Shown: positions 35,439 to 44,210, counted from the first letter of the stretch. The stretch: DNA of 64,000 nucleotides from Sphingomonas sanxanigenens DSM 19645 = NX02 (GCF_000512205.2 NZ_CP006644.1:2784520-2848519), one strand, 5' to 3'. Program-made: numbers and translations. Notes: generated from the sequence alone by a model not told the origin.

Positions 35439-36256
35439 GCACTGCTATCGCGACCTTCGCGACCCTGCCAATTTACGACTTCCCGGATGCGCGCGAGGTA
35501 ACCGATGCGTGGTGGCGAGGGCTCGCACGCCATCTCGTTGCAGCGGGGGTAGGAACCCCGTTCCCAGCCTTGCTCCGCGAAGGCGATCTCATCGGACAAT
35601 GGCAATCGCCGTCGCTGCTGATCAGCCAGACCTGCGGCTACCTCGCCACCCACGAACTGCGAAGCCACGTCACGCCGGTCGCGGTGCCGCACTGCGCGGC
35701 GCCGGGCTGCGACGGTCCGAACTATGCAAGCGCGATCCTCGTCCCCGCCGATCATCCGGGACTGGATCTCGCCGATTTCCGGGGCAGCCGGGCCGCCTAT
35801 AGCCGCGCTTACTCGCATGCCGGCTACAACGCCTTCCGCAGCATCGTCGCGCCGTTGGCCGACGGGCAGGCGTTCTTCGCTTCCGTGCTGGCGAGTGATA
35901 GCCACGTCGCGAGCATAGCCGCGATCGCCAGCGGTCGGGCTGACATCGCGACGGTCGATTGTGTCGTCCATGCCTTCGTCGCGCGCTGGCAGCCGGCGAT
36001 GCTGACCGGCACGCGCATCCTCGGCTACACCCCGACTGCCCCTGCTCCGCCCTATGTCGCACCCATAAATGCCGATGCGGTAACCATCCGTCGCCTGCAG
36101 ACCGCGCTCACCGCAGCCATGGCCGACGACACACTCGCCGAATGCCGGGATGCGCTATTTCTGGCGGGGTTCAGCGCACCCATCGCCGGGCAATATGACG
36201 TGATCCTCGACCGCGCAGCGACGGCGATCGCATCGGGATATCCGGTACTCCGGTAG
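35435..36256 (+). CDS. PhnD-like (phosphonate-binding fold) protein without signal peptide
   Basis: A 273-residue protein of the PhnD/SBP periplasmic-binding superfamily. Landmarks are ATLPIYDFPDAREVTDAWW, SPSLLISQTCGYLATHEL, PHCAAPGCDGPNYASAILVP, HAGYNAFRSIVAPLADGQAF and GRADIATVDCVVHAFV. The coupled GTG start (overlapping the lyase stop) leaves no export signal, and no upstream start in this frame supplies one. No phosphonate permease genes are present. It is therefore probably cytoplasmic, perhaps a ligand sensor or enzyme partner for the lyase. Confidence 0.8.
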   Translation: MSTAIATFATLPIYDFPDAREVTDAWWRGLARHLVAAGVGTPFPALLREGDLIGQWQSPSLLISQTCGYLATHELRSHVTPVAVPHCAAPGCDGPNYASAILVPADHPGLDLADFRGSRAAYSRAYSHAGYNAFRSIVAPLADGQAFFASVLASDSHVASIAAIASGRADIATVDCVVHAFVARWQPAMLTGTRILGYTPTAPAPPYVAPINADAVTIRRLQTALTAAMADDTLAECRDALFLAGFSAPIAGQYDVILDRAATAIASGYPVLR

Positions 36257-36312
36257 CGAGCGGGCCAGACCGATTTTCAGGGCGCCGCTGGCAGTGCGAC
36301 GCGTGCACGGAT

Positions 36313-36495
36313 CTCGTTTTCTGTCTCGACCAGGCCCGCAACCCTTCGAGCACCCGCGAGTACGTCCAGCGCCGAACCGCCGAAGGCAAGTCACCGCGCG
36401 AAATCCGGCGGTGCCTCAAGCGGTATATCGCCCGCGAAATCTACCAGCACCTCTGCACCGGAAAGGCGGCATCACCATCCGTGAAAAGCACTTGA
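36313..36495 (+). pseudogene. IS110-like transposase C-terminal remnant
   Basis: The frame STREYVQRRTAEGKSPREIR-RCLKRYIAREIYQHLC resembles the C-terminal tail of IS110-type transposases. There is no start codon and no catalytic domain. It stops at 36493, one base before the IS3 fragment begins. Assignment to IS110 is by remembered motif only. Confidence 0.55.
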
Positions 36496-36496
36496 C

Positions 36497-36730
36497 CGAC
36501 ATAGGAGCATCAATGCTCCGATGGAGAGCTTTTTCCATACGCTGAATGTCGAACTGGTCCATCAGTGCCGATGGGCGACGCAGGCCAAGGCACGGCAGGC
36601 GCTGTTCGGATACATCGAGGGCTACGACAACCGGCATCGCATGCACTCGGCCATCGGGTATCTCACACCCGAGCAAGTCGAGCAGCGCATGACCGGATAA
36701 CTCAGCGTGTCCTTCGAACCGGGGGACGAT
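36497..36730 (+). mobile_element. IS3-family right-end fragment (copy B)
   Basis: The same 234-bp segment as at 19857-20090 but in the opposite orientation: INAPMESFFHTLNVELVHQ, then GYDNRHRMHSAIGYLTPEQV-EQRMTG and the IR-like end GTCCTTCGAACCGGGGGA. It differs from copy A at a handful of bases (for example GYDN against GYYN, EQVEQ against EQAEQ), so the copies have diverged since they were placed. Confidence 0.88.
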
Positions 36731-37326
36731 CACCTCGGAACTGCCCAAAACCTCAGATTCTCATCGGTGCTCGATCAGACCAGCCAACTGCCCGAGATCG
36801 TGCTGCACGCCGACAAGATCTCGTTCGAGATTGGCGACTACCTGATGCGATCGCGCTATGAGGGCTGGCTGCAGCCGGGCAGTCCTGGGGCGTGGGCGAA
36901 TGGCTTCGCAGCGAGCCTAGAAAATTGCTGGAAACCTTCCCCCGCGCTCGTTCCCTTGCGGGCGGCCAAAGAATAGCGTCAAAAAGGCATAGCGTCGAGA
37001 GTACGCTAAACAACGCTAAGGGAGAACAATCGGCGCCCGCCGCGACACGGCTATCCGGTGGTAGATCGAGGGACCTGCGGCCAACGGAAGCGGCGGCGCG
37101 ATGTCAAAGGAAATCGCCGGAGAAATCAATATGCTTCCAGCCGACAGGGGAGGTATGAGCGAGCAGATCATCCGGCACCGCGACTGATGTTGATCGTAGA
37201 TGCCGGGCTGCGGCGTCCATGGCATCTGAGGCGGAGCGGCTGTCCGCACACTTCGGCAAGATCTACGTCGCTCCCTGATACCGCATTCGACGGTTCAACC
37301 CGTGTAACGGTGCGAACTTCGCCCCC
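36731..37326. other. Gap with an unassigned open frame
   Basis: An open frame on the plus strand up to 36976 contains IVLHADKISFEIGDYLMRSR and YEGWLQPGSPGAWANG, which read like protein but match no family I can name. It begins inside the IS3 end, so it is probably the 3' part of a gene cut by the element. The remaining 350 bp up to the LeuD-type stop codon show nothing recognisable. Confidence 0.4.
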
Positions 37327-37959
37327 TCATCGTGCGCGCTCAAGATACACCCACGGCCGCCGAACCGCATCAGCGCGCCGGAAGGACTCGATCTCGTCAC
37401 GGCGCTTGAAGGTCAGCTCGATCGCATCCTTGCCTTCGAGCAGCATCTCGCGCGATTCGTCTTCCAGCGCGAAATCCCAGCGCCCCGCGCCGAACGCAAC
37501 GAAACCCTGTTCAAGATCGACCGCGACGGTCGCCGCGGCATCTGCCTCCACCCCGGCGGCGATTTCTTCCACCACCGCGCGCGGCAGTTCGACCGGCACG
37601 ATGCCGTTGCGAATGCAGTTGCCGCGGAAGATCGGGTTGAAGCTGGGCGCAATGATCGCGCGGAAGCCCTGTTCGGCGAGCGCCCAGGCGGCATGCTCGC
37701 GGCTAGACCCGCAACCAAAATTGGCGCCGCCGAGCAGGATCGCCGCATCGCGATAGCACGGCTGGTTCATCGCGAAATCGGGATCGGGATCGCGCCCGCC
37801 GACCGCGGTGTAGCGCCAGCCGGCGAACAGACCGTCGGCCAGCCCCTTCTTGGAGACCGACTTCATCTCGCGCGACGGGATGATCGCGTCGGTATCGATA
37901 TTGTCACGGACCAGCGGCAGCGCGACGGCGGCCAGGCGGATGAAAGGTTGCGCGCTCAT
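37327..37959 (-). CDS. leuD: LeuD-type hydro-lyase small subunit
   Basis: A 210-residue aconitase-family swivel domain: LPLVRDNIDTDAIIPSREMK, NFGCGSSREHAAWALAEQGF with the substrate-binding Ser-Arg motif, FRAIIAPSFNPIFRGNCIRNG. It pairs with the upstream LeuC-type gene by a 4-bp overlap. In leucine synthesis the pair isomerises isopropylmalate, but no other leu gene is present. The adjacent CoA-transferase and HMG-CoA-lyase-like genes suggest a catabolic role such as hydration of maleate, citraconate or dimethylmaleate. The fold assignment is firm; the substrate is inferred. Confidence 0.88.
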   Translation of the reverse strand: MSAQPFIRLAAVALPLVRDNIDTDAIIPSREMKSVSKKGLADGLFAGWRYTAVGGRDPDPDFAMNQPCYRDAAILLGGANFGCGSSREHAAWALAEQGFRAIIAPSFNPIFRGNCIRNGIVPVELPRAVVEEIAAGVEADAAATVAVDLEQGFVAFGAGRWDFALEDESREMLLEGKDAIELTFKRRDEIESFRRADAVRRPWVYLERAR

Positions 37960-39365
37960 GCTGACCCCAGGCGGCGGGGATCGGCGATCATACCCGCGAT
38001 CGCCGAGGCGGCCACCGTTTCGGGCGATGCCAGATGCGAGCGCGTCTCGGGCCCCTGCCGGCTCTCGAAATTGCGGTTGGTGGAGGTGACGACGCGCTGG
38101 CGGTGGCCGAAGCTCTCGCCGCCGGCGAAGAAGCACATCGAGCAGCCCGCCTCGCGCCATTCGAATCCGGCGTCGCGAAACACACGGTCGAGCCCCTCGG
38201 CCTCGGCCGCCGCCTTGACGCGCGTGGAGCCGGGCACGCAGATCGCCTTCACATGCGGCGCGACATGCCGGCCCCTGAGCACCGCGGCGGCGCGGCGCAG
38301 GTCCGACAGGCGGGCATTGGTGCAGGATCCGATGAAGGCCGCGTCGATCGGCAGCGCCTCAAGCGCCTGCCCTGCCTCGATCCCCATATAGGCGAGCGCG
38401 CGATCATAGGCGGCGCGGGTGTCGCGCGTGCCGGTTGCCTCGAACGCGGGCACCGGCTGACCGATCGGCACCGCGTGCTGCGGGCTGGTCCCCCAGGTGA
38501 CCATCGGCGCGATATCCACAGCATCAACGACATGCTCGACGTCGAACACCGCATCCGCGTCCGAGCACAATGTGCGCCAGTCGGCGAGCGCGGCATCCCA
38601 TTCGATGCCCGTCGGTGCATAGGCGCGACCCTGCAGATAGGCGAACACGGTCTCGTCGGGCGCGATGATCGCCGAGAAGGCGGACATCTCGGTCGCCATG
38701 TTGCAAAGGGTCAGCCGGGCCTCGACATCGAGCGCGCGCACCGCCTCCCCGGCATATTCGAGGATGCAGCCATTCGCGCCGGCCGCGCCGAAGCGCGCCA
38801 GCATGTGGAGCGCGAGATCCTTGGGCGTCACCCCCCGCCCGAGCCGCCCGTTCACGGAAATCCGCATCGTCCGCGGCTTGCGGACGCGCAAGGTGGAGGT
38901 GGCGAGCGCATGCTCGGCCTCGGTCGATCCAATCCCCCAGGCAAGTGCACCCATCGCGCCCTGCGTGCAGGTGTGGCTGTCCGGGCAGACGAGGCTGACG
39001 CCGGGCAGCACAATCGCCTGTTCGGGGGAGATCACATGGACGATGCCCTGGCCGATATCGCCGATGTCGAACAAGGTCAGCCCGGCGGCCTGCGCGGCCT
39101 TGCGGGTCGCGGTGATGAACTGGGTGCCGGTGGGCATGATCGTATGATCGCTCCGGCCCGGCAGCGTATCGACGATATGGTCCATCGTGACGAAGATCTG
39201 CGCAGGCGCCATCACCGGCCGCCCGGCCTCCGCAAGGCTTTCGAGCGCGACGCTGCCGGTGCGCTCATGCAGCATCACTCGATCGATCAGCAGCAGCCCC
39301 ACGCCATCGCCCAGATCGGCGATGGCGTGGGCATTCCAGATCTTCTCGAACAGCGTCAGGCCCAT
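37956..39365 (-). CDS. leuC: LeuC-type hydro-lyase large subunit ([4Fe-4S])
   Basis: A 469-residue protein. The iron-sulfur ligands are in AFIGSCTNARLSDLR and EAGCSMCFFAGGESFGHRQR; substrate-binding motifs MDHIVDT (in place of the usual DHxxPT) and VCPDSHTCTQGAMGALAWGIGSTEAEHALAT are conserved, as is STNRNFESRQGP. The changed DHxVDT motif hints at a substrate other than isopropylmalate. It lies between the CoA-transferase (1 bp away) and the small subunit, all on one transcript. Confidence 0.9.
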   Translation of the reverse strand: MGLTLFEKIWNAHAIADLGDGVGLLLIDRVMLHERTGSVALESLAEAGRPVMAPAQIFVTMDHIVDTLPGRSDHTIMPTGTQFITATRKAAQAAGLTLFDIGDIGQGIVHVISPEQAIVLPGVSLVCPDSHTCTQGAMGALAWGIGSTEAEHALATSTLRVRKPRTMRISVNGRLGRGVTPKDLALHMLARFGAAGANGCILEYAGEAVRALDVEARLTLCNMATEMSAFSAIIAPDETVFAYLQGRAYAPTGIEWDAALADWRTLCSDADAVFDVEHVVDAVDIAPMVTWGTSPQHAVPIGQPVPAFEATGTRDTRAAYDRALAYMGIEAGQALEALPIDAAFIGSCTNARLSDLRRAAAVLRGRHVAPHVKAICVPGSTRVKAAAEAEGLDRVFRDAGFEWREAGCSMCFFAGGESFGHRQRVVTSTNRNFESRQGPETRSHLASPETVAASAIAGMIADPRRLGSA

Positions 39366-39366
39366 C

Positions 39367-40548
39367 TCAGCCGATGCTCCCCGCCGCGCGCATTTCCGCC
39401 ACCCGCTCGGGCGTTAAGCCCAGGTCGGCGAGCAGCGCATCGCCGTCCGCGCCGATCTGTGGAATATCGCGCTGCAGGTCGAGCCGTTCGCCGTCAATCT
39501 CCACCGGCAGGCCGGGCAACCGCGTCGGCGTGCCGTCGGTCAGGGTGAGGTCGAGCAGGCCGCCGGCGTTGAGATGGGGATCGTCGAACAGATCCTCGGG
39601 CCGCGTGATCGGCGCGAAGGGCAGCCCGATCGTCTCCAGCTTCGCCACCAGATCCTCGCGGCGCATGCCGGCGAACAGCGCGCGCACCTGCGGCAGGATC
39701 AGGTCGCGCGCCAGCACGCGCTGGTTGTTCTTCGCATAATCGGCATTGTCGCCGAGTTCGGTCAGCCCGAACGCGGTGCAGAAGGCCGCCCATTGCTGGT
39801 CGCTGACGACGCCGACGAACAATTGCTCTCCGGGCCGCATCGTGTCGAACACGTCGTAGATCGCCCAGGCGGAGATGCGGACGGGCATCGGCGCCGCCGC
39901 CTTGCCGGTCACCGCCTGCTGCGCCATGTGCTGCCCGACGAGGAAGGCGGTGGTCTCATAGAGCGAGCAGAGCACCTCGCCGCCCCTGCCGGTGCGGTGG
40001 CGACGTTCCACCGCGGCGAGGATGCCGATTACGCCGAACATGCCGCCGGTGATGTCGATCACCGATGCGCCCGCGCGCAGCGGCCGGCCGGGGGGGCCGG
40101 TCATATAGGCGAGGCCGCCCATCATCTGCGTCACCTCGTCCAGCGCGGCGCGCTTCTCATAGGGACCGGAGAGGAAACCCTTGGCGGAGCAATAGATCAG
40201 CCGCGGATTGGCCCCGGACAGCGTCTCATAGGACAGGCCGAGCTTGGCCAGCGTACCGGGGCGGAAATTCTCGATCAGGATATCCGCGTCCTCGACGAGC
40301 CGGCGCGCGACGGCTAGGCCGTCGGGGGCCTTGAGATCGAGGCAGATGCTGCGCTTGTTGCGGTTGAACATCGGAAAATAGCCGGCGCCCGAGCCCAGCA
40401 GACGACGGGTCTGGTCGCCGCCCACCGGCTCCACCTTGATCACTTCGGCACCAAGATCACCAAGGATCACGCCAACCGCAGGGCCCATCACCATATGGGT
40501 GAATTCGACGACTTTCAGGCCGGCGAGCGGCAACGCATCCTTGTCCAT
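39367..40548 (-). CDS. Class III CoA-transferase (CaiB/BaiF), copy 4
   Basis: A 393-residue transferase starting LAGLKVVEFTHMVMGPAVGVILGDLGAEVIKVE, with catalytic Asp in KRAALDEVTQMMGGLAYM. Start 40548 (MDKDALPL) is preferred over 40638 because the latter adds a non-homologous leader spanning the promoter region. It is the first gene of a leuC/leuD-type operon and diverges from the HMG-CoA-lyase-like gene. The combination matches CoA activation of a hydroxydiacid before C-C cleavage. Confidence 0.92.
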   Translation of the reverse strand: MDKDALPLAGLKVVEFTHMVMGPAVGVILGDLGAEVIKVEPVGGDQTRRLLGSGAGYFPMFNRNKRSICLDLKAPDGLAVARRLVEDADILIENFRPGTLAKLGLSYETLSGANPRLIYCSAKGFLSGPYEKRAALDEVTQMMGGLAYMTGPPGRPLRAGASVIDITGGMFGVIGILAAVERRHRTGRGGEVLCSLYETTAFLVGQHMAQQAVTGKAAAPMPVRISAWAIYDVFDTMRPGEQLFVGVVSDQQWAAFCTAFGLTELGDNADYAKNNQRVLARDLILPQVRALFAGMRREDLVAKLETIGLPFAPITRPEDLFDDPHLNAGGLLDLTLTDGTPTRLPGLPVEIDGERLDLQRDIPQIGADGDALLADLGLTPERVAEMRAAGSIG

Positions 40549-40586
40549 CTTGATTCCGTTTGTGGCCCCACGCCTTGTATGACGTG

Positions 40587-40617
40587 GCTTATTTGATATA
40601 GAAATAGAACAAATAAG
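40587..40617. promoter_or_regulatory. Operator candidate in the CoA-transferase/lyase divergent promoter
   Basis: The core ATTTGATATAGAAATA (40591-40606) recurs exactly at 63903-63918. Here it lies inside a dyad, CTTATTTG at 40588 and CAAATAAG at 40610, midway between the two divergent starts. A GntR-family regulator encoded next to the second copy is the natural candidate to bind both. Confidence 0.5.
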
Positions 40618-40643
40618 GCAACCAGAGTCGGAATGCACAGCAG

Positions 40644-41612
40644 ATGAGCGCCATGGACGGCATCGACATCCTCGTCAGCGAGGTCGGCCCGCGGGACGGG
40701 CTGCAGAGCATCGCCCCGATCATGCCCATCGAGGCGAAGAAGGCGTGGATCACCGCCGAAGCCGCGGCCGGCGTCCGCGAGATCGAGGTGGGCAGTTTCG
40801 TGCCCGCCAGGATCCTGCCGCAGCTTGCCGACACGCGCGAGGTCGTGACGCACGCCCTCACGATTCCGGGCCTGACGGTTGCCGTGCTGGTGCCCAATGC
40901 CCGCGGTGCCGAAGCGGCGCTGGAAGCGGGCGCGCACAAGATCACCCTGCCCCTGTCGGTATCGGAGACGCATTCGCTGCGCAACCTGCGCCGCACCCAT
41001 GCGCAGGTGCTGGAAGAAGCACGCGCGATCGCCGGCATGATCGCCGCCCTGCCGACCGAACGCCGCCCCCATTTCGAGGGCAGCCTTTCCACCGCGTTCG
41101 GCTGCACCCTGGAAGGCGCGATCCCCGACGCGCAGATCGCGCGCCTTGCCGAAGGGCTGATGGCGGCAGGCTGCGACGAGGTCGGCCTGTCGGATACCAC
41201 GGGCTTTGCCGATCCCGCCGCGGTCAAGCGGCTGATCGCGCTGGTGCGCGGCACGGTGGGGAACGCCGCGCTCACCGGCATCCATCTGCACAACACGCGC
41301 GGGCTCGGCCTTGCCAACGCGCTCGCAGCACTCGAATGCGGGCTCACGACGCTGGACAGTTCGCTGGGCGGCCTCGGCGGCTGCCCGTTCGCGCCCGGCG
41401 CATCGGGCAACATCGTCACCGAGGATCTGGTGTTCATGCTGGAGGCGATGGGCCTTCGCACGGGTATCGACATCGACCGGCTGGTGGCGGTGCGCGAGAT
41501 TCTGGCGGCGGCGGTGCCGGGCGAGCCGCTCTACGGCTTCATTCCGGATGCGGGGGTCCCGCTGGGGTTCAACAGGGCGGCGGACCGCCAGCCGATCAAG
41601 GAGGTAGCATGA
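40644..41612 (+). CDS. HMG-CoA lyase-like aldolase (HMGL domain)
   Basis: A 322-residue TIM barrel of the DRE-TIM family. SEVGPRDGLQSIAPIMPIEA carries the catalytic Arg-Asp, GIHLHNTRGLGLANALAALE the HxH metal ligands and LGGCPFAPGASGNIVTEDLV the Cys-containing loop of HMG-CoA lyases. It should cleave a 3-hydroxyacyl-CoA bearing a carboxylate, giving acetyl-CoA or an acyl-CoA plus an oxo acid. It is the first gene of a plus-strand operon with 4-bp or TGATG coupling to the next three genes. Confidence 0.9.
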   Translation: MSAMDGIDILVSEVGPRDGLQSIAPIMPIEAKKAWITAEAAAGVREIEVGSFVPARILPQLADTREVVTHALTIPGLTVAVLVPNARGAEAALEAGAHKITLPLSVSETHSLRNLRRTHAQVLEEARAIAGMIAALPTERRPHFEGSLSTAFGCTLEGAIPDAQIARLAEGLMAAGCDEVGLSDTTGFADPAAVKRLIALVRGTVGNAALTGIHLHNTRGLGLANALAALECGLTTLDSSLGGLGGCPFAPGASGNIVTEDLVFMLEAMGLRTGIDIDRLVAVREILAAAVPGEPLYGFIPDAGVPLGFNRAADRQPIKEVA

Positions 41613-42289
41613 CGATCATCGGCACGAAGATGGTGCGTGAGGACAAGACAGCACGCCAGCTCTTCGAAGAGGTGATGGCCAACCCCGCGCGGCGCAAGTT
41701 CGGCTTCGGGGAGAAGCTGGCGATCGTGAATGTCGACTTCCAGCAGGCCTATACCCGCATCGACATGTTCAAGACCGCTTATGAGACCGATCCGCGCCAG
41801 ATCGAATATACCAACACCATCTCGCGCCTCGCCCGCGCGAGGGGCATGCCGGTGATCTGGAGTCATGTCGCCTACAAGGACGATGCCGGCGATGCGGGCG
41901 TATGGGGCACGCGCACCAACACCGAGGATTCGCTGCAGAACATCAAATATGGCAGCGAGCGCCACGCCTTCGATCCGCGCTGCGAGATCGATGCCAACGA
42001 CCTGCAATATACCAAGCGCATGCCCTCCGCCTTCTTCGAAACGCCGCTCAATTCCTATCTGCGCTGGCACAAGGTGGATACGGTGGTAGTAACCGGCGGC
42101 AGCACCTCCGGCTGCGTACGCGCGACCGCGGTGGATGCGCTGGCTCATGGCTTCCGCGCGATCGTCCCGATCGAGACCTGCGCGGACAAGCATGAGAGCT
42201 ATCACTTCGCCAACCTCACCGACCTCCAGCTCAAATATGCCGATGTCGAACCGGTGCAGACGGTAATCGACTGGCTGGAGGCTCGTTGA
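41609..42289 (+). CDS. Isochorismatase-fold amidohydrolase (N-carbamoylsarcosine/maleamate type)
   Basis: A 226-residue cysteine hydrolase. The triad is Asp43 (VNVDFQQAY), Lys136 (YTKRMPSAFF) and Cys169 (GGSTSGCVRATAVDAL). The spacings, 93 and 33 residues, equal those I recall for N-carbamoylsarcosine amidohydrolase (Asp51, Lys144, Cys177). It hydrolyses a carbamoyl or half-amide group to release ammonia. The overlap with the lyase stop (ATGA) and with the next CE4 gene (TGATG) places it in a ring-opening/amide-cleaving operon. Confidence 0.88.
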   Translation: MTIIGTKMVREDKTARQLFEEVMANPARRKFGFGEKLAIVNVDFQQAYTRIDMFKTAYETDPRQIEYTNTISRLARARGMPVIWSHVAYKDDAGDAGVWGTRTNTEDSLQNIKYGSERHAFDPRCEIDANDLQYTKRMPSAFFETPLNSYLRWHKVDTVVVTGGSTSGCVRATAVDALAHGFRAIVPIETCADKHESYHFANLTDLQLKYADVEPVQTVIDWLEAR

Positions 42290-43215
42290 TGCGCGAGGGT
42301 GAGGCCGATCCCGGCCTGTATGATTTTCGCCCCTATCGCGATCGTGCGAAGATCGCGTGGCCGGAAGGCAAGACGGTCGCGGTCTGGGTGTCGCCCAACA
42401 TCGAATTCTACGAGCTCGATCCGCCCGCCAACCCGCACCGCAAGAGTTGGGCGAAGCCGCATCCGGACGTCGTCGGCTACAGCCACCGCGACTATGGCAA
42501 CCGCGTCGGCCACCAGCGCCTCGTCGACGTCATGGCGCGGCACGGCTTCAAGGGATCGGTGTCGCTGTCGATCGCGATGTGCCAGCATCACCCGGAGATC
42601 GTCGAGCAGGTGAACGCGCTGGGCTGGGAATTCTTCAGCCATGGCGCCTACAACACCCGCTATTCCTATGGGATGGACGAGGCGCAGGAACGCGCGCTGA
42701 TCGAGGATTCGATTCAGACGGTGCGCGCCGCGACCGGCCAGACGATCAAGGGCTGGCTCGCCCCCGCGCTCACCCACACGCCGCGCACGCTGGACCTGAT
42801 CGCCGAGTATGGCCTGACCTACACCTGCGACCTCTATCATGACGACCAGCCGGGGCCGGTGCATGTGAAGTCCGGCAAGCTGATCTCGATGCCCTACAGC
42901 CTCGAGGTCAACGATCATTACGGCTTCTCGGTCTATAATATGAGCCCGCGCGCCTATGCCGAGACACTGATCCGCCAGTTCGAGCGGCTGGCGGCGGAGG
43001 GTGAGACTTCGGGCACCGTCATGTGCATTCCGCTGCACGCGTATCTGGTCGGCCAGCCGCACCGCATCGGGCCGTTCGAGGAGGTGCTGCGCCACATCGC
43101 GGCCGACGGCCGTGCATGGATCACCCGCTCGGGCGACATCGCCGATCATTTCCTCGCCAACGATTACGACGCGGCGGTGGCCGACGCGGCCCGCTATGCC
43201 AGGGAGGCCCGCTGA
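42289..43215 (+). CDS. PuuE-like CE4-fold hydrolase, copy 1
   Basis: A 308-residue NodB/polysaccharide-deacetylase-fold protein of the allantoinase (PuuE)/cyclic-imide-hydrolase group rather than a sugar deacetylase. It has WPEGKTVAVWVSPNIEFYEL, YGNRVGHQRLVDVMARHGFK, EFFSHGAYNTRYSYGMDEAQ and GWLAPALTHTPRTLDLIAEY. There is no signal peptide, so it is cytoplasmic. Such enzymes open hydantoin-like or imide rings by metal-dependent hydrolysis. The product would be the substrate of the amidohydrolase encoded just upstream. Confidence 0.85.
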   Translation: MREGEADPGLYDFRPYRDRAKIAWPEGKTVAVWVSPNIEFYELDPPANPHRKSWAKPHPDVVGYSHRDYGNRVGHQRLVDVMARHGFKGSVSLSIAMCQHHPEIVEQVNALGWEFFSHGAYNTRYSYGMDEAQERALIEDSIQTVRAATGQTIKGWLAPALTHTPRTLDLIAEYGLTYTCDLYHDDQPGPVHVKSGKLISMPYSLEVNDHYGFSVYNMSPRAYAETLIRQFERLAAEGETSGTVMCIPLHAYLVGQPHRIGPFEEVLRHIAADGRAWITRSGDIADHFLANDYDAAVADAARYAREAR

Positions 43216-44141
43216 TGGCGCTCGATCCCGCCTATCTCGACTATCCGAAGCGCCGCCACGGCATGGACCATGAGCATTATCGCTGGTCCAACCTGTTCGA
43301 GCGGCCGCCGATCACCTGGCCGAACGGCAAGCGGGTTGCGCTATGGATGCTGGTCAACCTCGAATGGTTTCCCATCACGCCGGAAGACAAGCCGTTCCGC
43401 GCGCCGGGCCACATGCAGACCGCCTATCCGGACTATCGGCACTATACCGCACGCGAATATGGCACGCGGGTGGGCTTCTATCGCCTGCTCGACGCCTTTG
43501 CGAAGGTGGGCGCGCGCGTCTCGGTCGCGGTCAACGCCACGGTCGCGGAGCGCTATCCCTCGATCATCGCCGACATCGTCTCGGGCGGACATGAGATCGT
43601 CGCCCACTCGACCGACATGAACGCGACGATCGCCGGCGGCATGGACGCGGCGGTGGAGCGCGACATCATCCTGCGCTCGCTCGACACGCTGGAGAAGGTC
43701 TCCGGCACGCGCCCGCGCGGCTGGCATTCGATCGCCCGCTCGCAATCGTTCAACACGCCGCGGCTGCTGGTCGAGGCCGGGCTGGATTATATGTGCGACT
43801 GGGTGAACGACGAACTGCCCTATCGCTTCGCGACCGAGGCTGGCGAGATCGTCAACCTGCCGCTCAACCATGAGCTTTCGGACCGGCAGATCCTCGTCAA
43901 CCAGCAACACTCGGTTGACGGCTATGCCGAACAGTTGCGCGACGCCTATACGCTGCTCGACGGCGAGGCGAACCGCTTCGGCGGCCGCATGCTCCCGCTG
44001 AACCTGACGCCCTACATCATCGGCCTGCCCTATCGCATCGACATCTTCGAGGATCTGCTGACCGACCTCGCGGCACGGCCGCGCACGTGGATTGCGCGGG
44101 GGGACGAGATCGTGGACGCGGCGCGGCCGGCGTTGGGGTGA
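43215..44141 (+). CDS. PuuE-like CE4-fold hydrolase, copy 2
   Basis: A 308-residue paralogue of the preceding gene with the same overall plan: WPNGKRVALWMLVNLEWFPI, YGTRVGFYRLLDAFAKVGAR, EIVAHSTDMNATIAGGMDAA and GWHSIARSQSFNTPRLLVEA. Sequence identity to copy 1 is modest, so this is an old duplication. The changed second-shell motif (AHSTDMNATI in place of SHGAYNTRYS) suggests a different substrate or hetero-oligomer formation. It is the last gene before a bidirectional hairpin. Confidence 0.85.
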   Translation: MALDPAYLDYPKRRHGMDHEHYRWSNLFERPPITWPNGKRVALWMLVNLEWFPITPEDKPFRAPGHMQTAYPDYRHYTAREYGTRVGFYRLLDAFAKVGARVSVAVNATVAERYPSIIADIVSGGHEIVAHSTDMNATIAGGMDAAVERDIILRSLDTLEKVSGTRPRGWHSIARSQSFNTPRLLVEAGLDYMCDWVNDELPYRFATEAGEIVNLPLNHELSDRQILVNQQHSVDGYAEQLRDAYTLLDGEANRFGGRMLPLNLTPYIIGLPYRIDIFEDLLTDLAARPRTWIARGDEIVDAARPALG

Positions 44142-44210
44142 ACGAACCCAGGATCCGTCGACCAACGAAATCCAGGGTGCGAGCGGGAGCCATGCCCGGC
44201 CTGCTTCGCT

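Noticed and set aside
37327-39365. Assignment of the LeuCD pair to leucine biosynthesis
   Set aside because: No leuA or leuB lies nearby, the DHxxPT motif is altered, and the operon begins with a CoA-transferase, so a catabolic role is more likely. The gene symbols are used only to mark the family.
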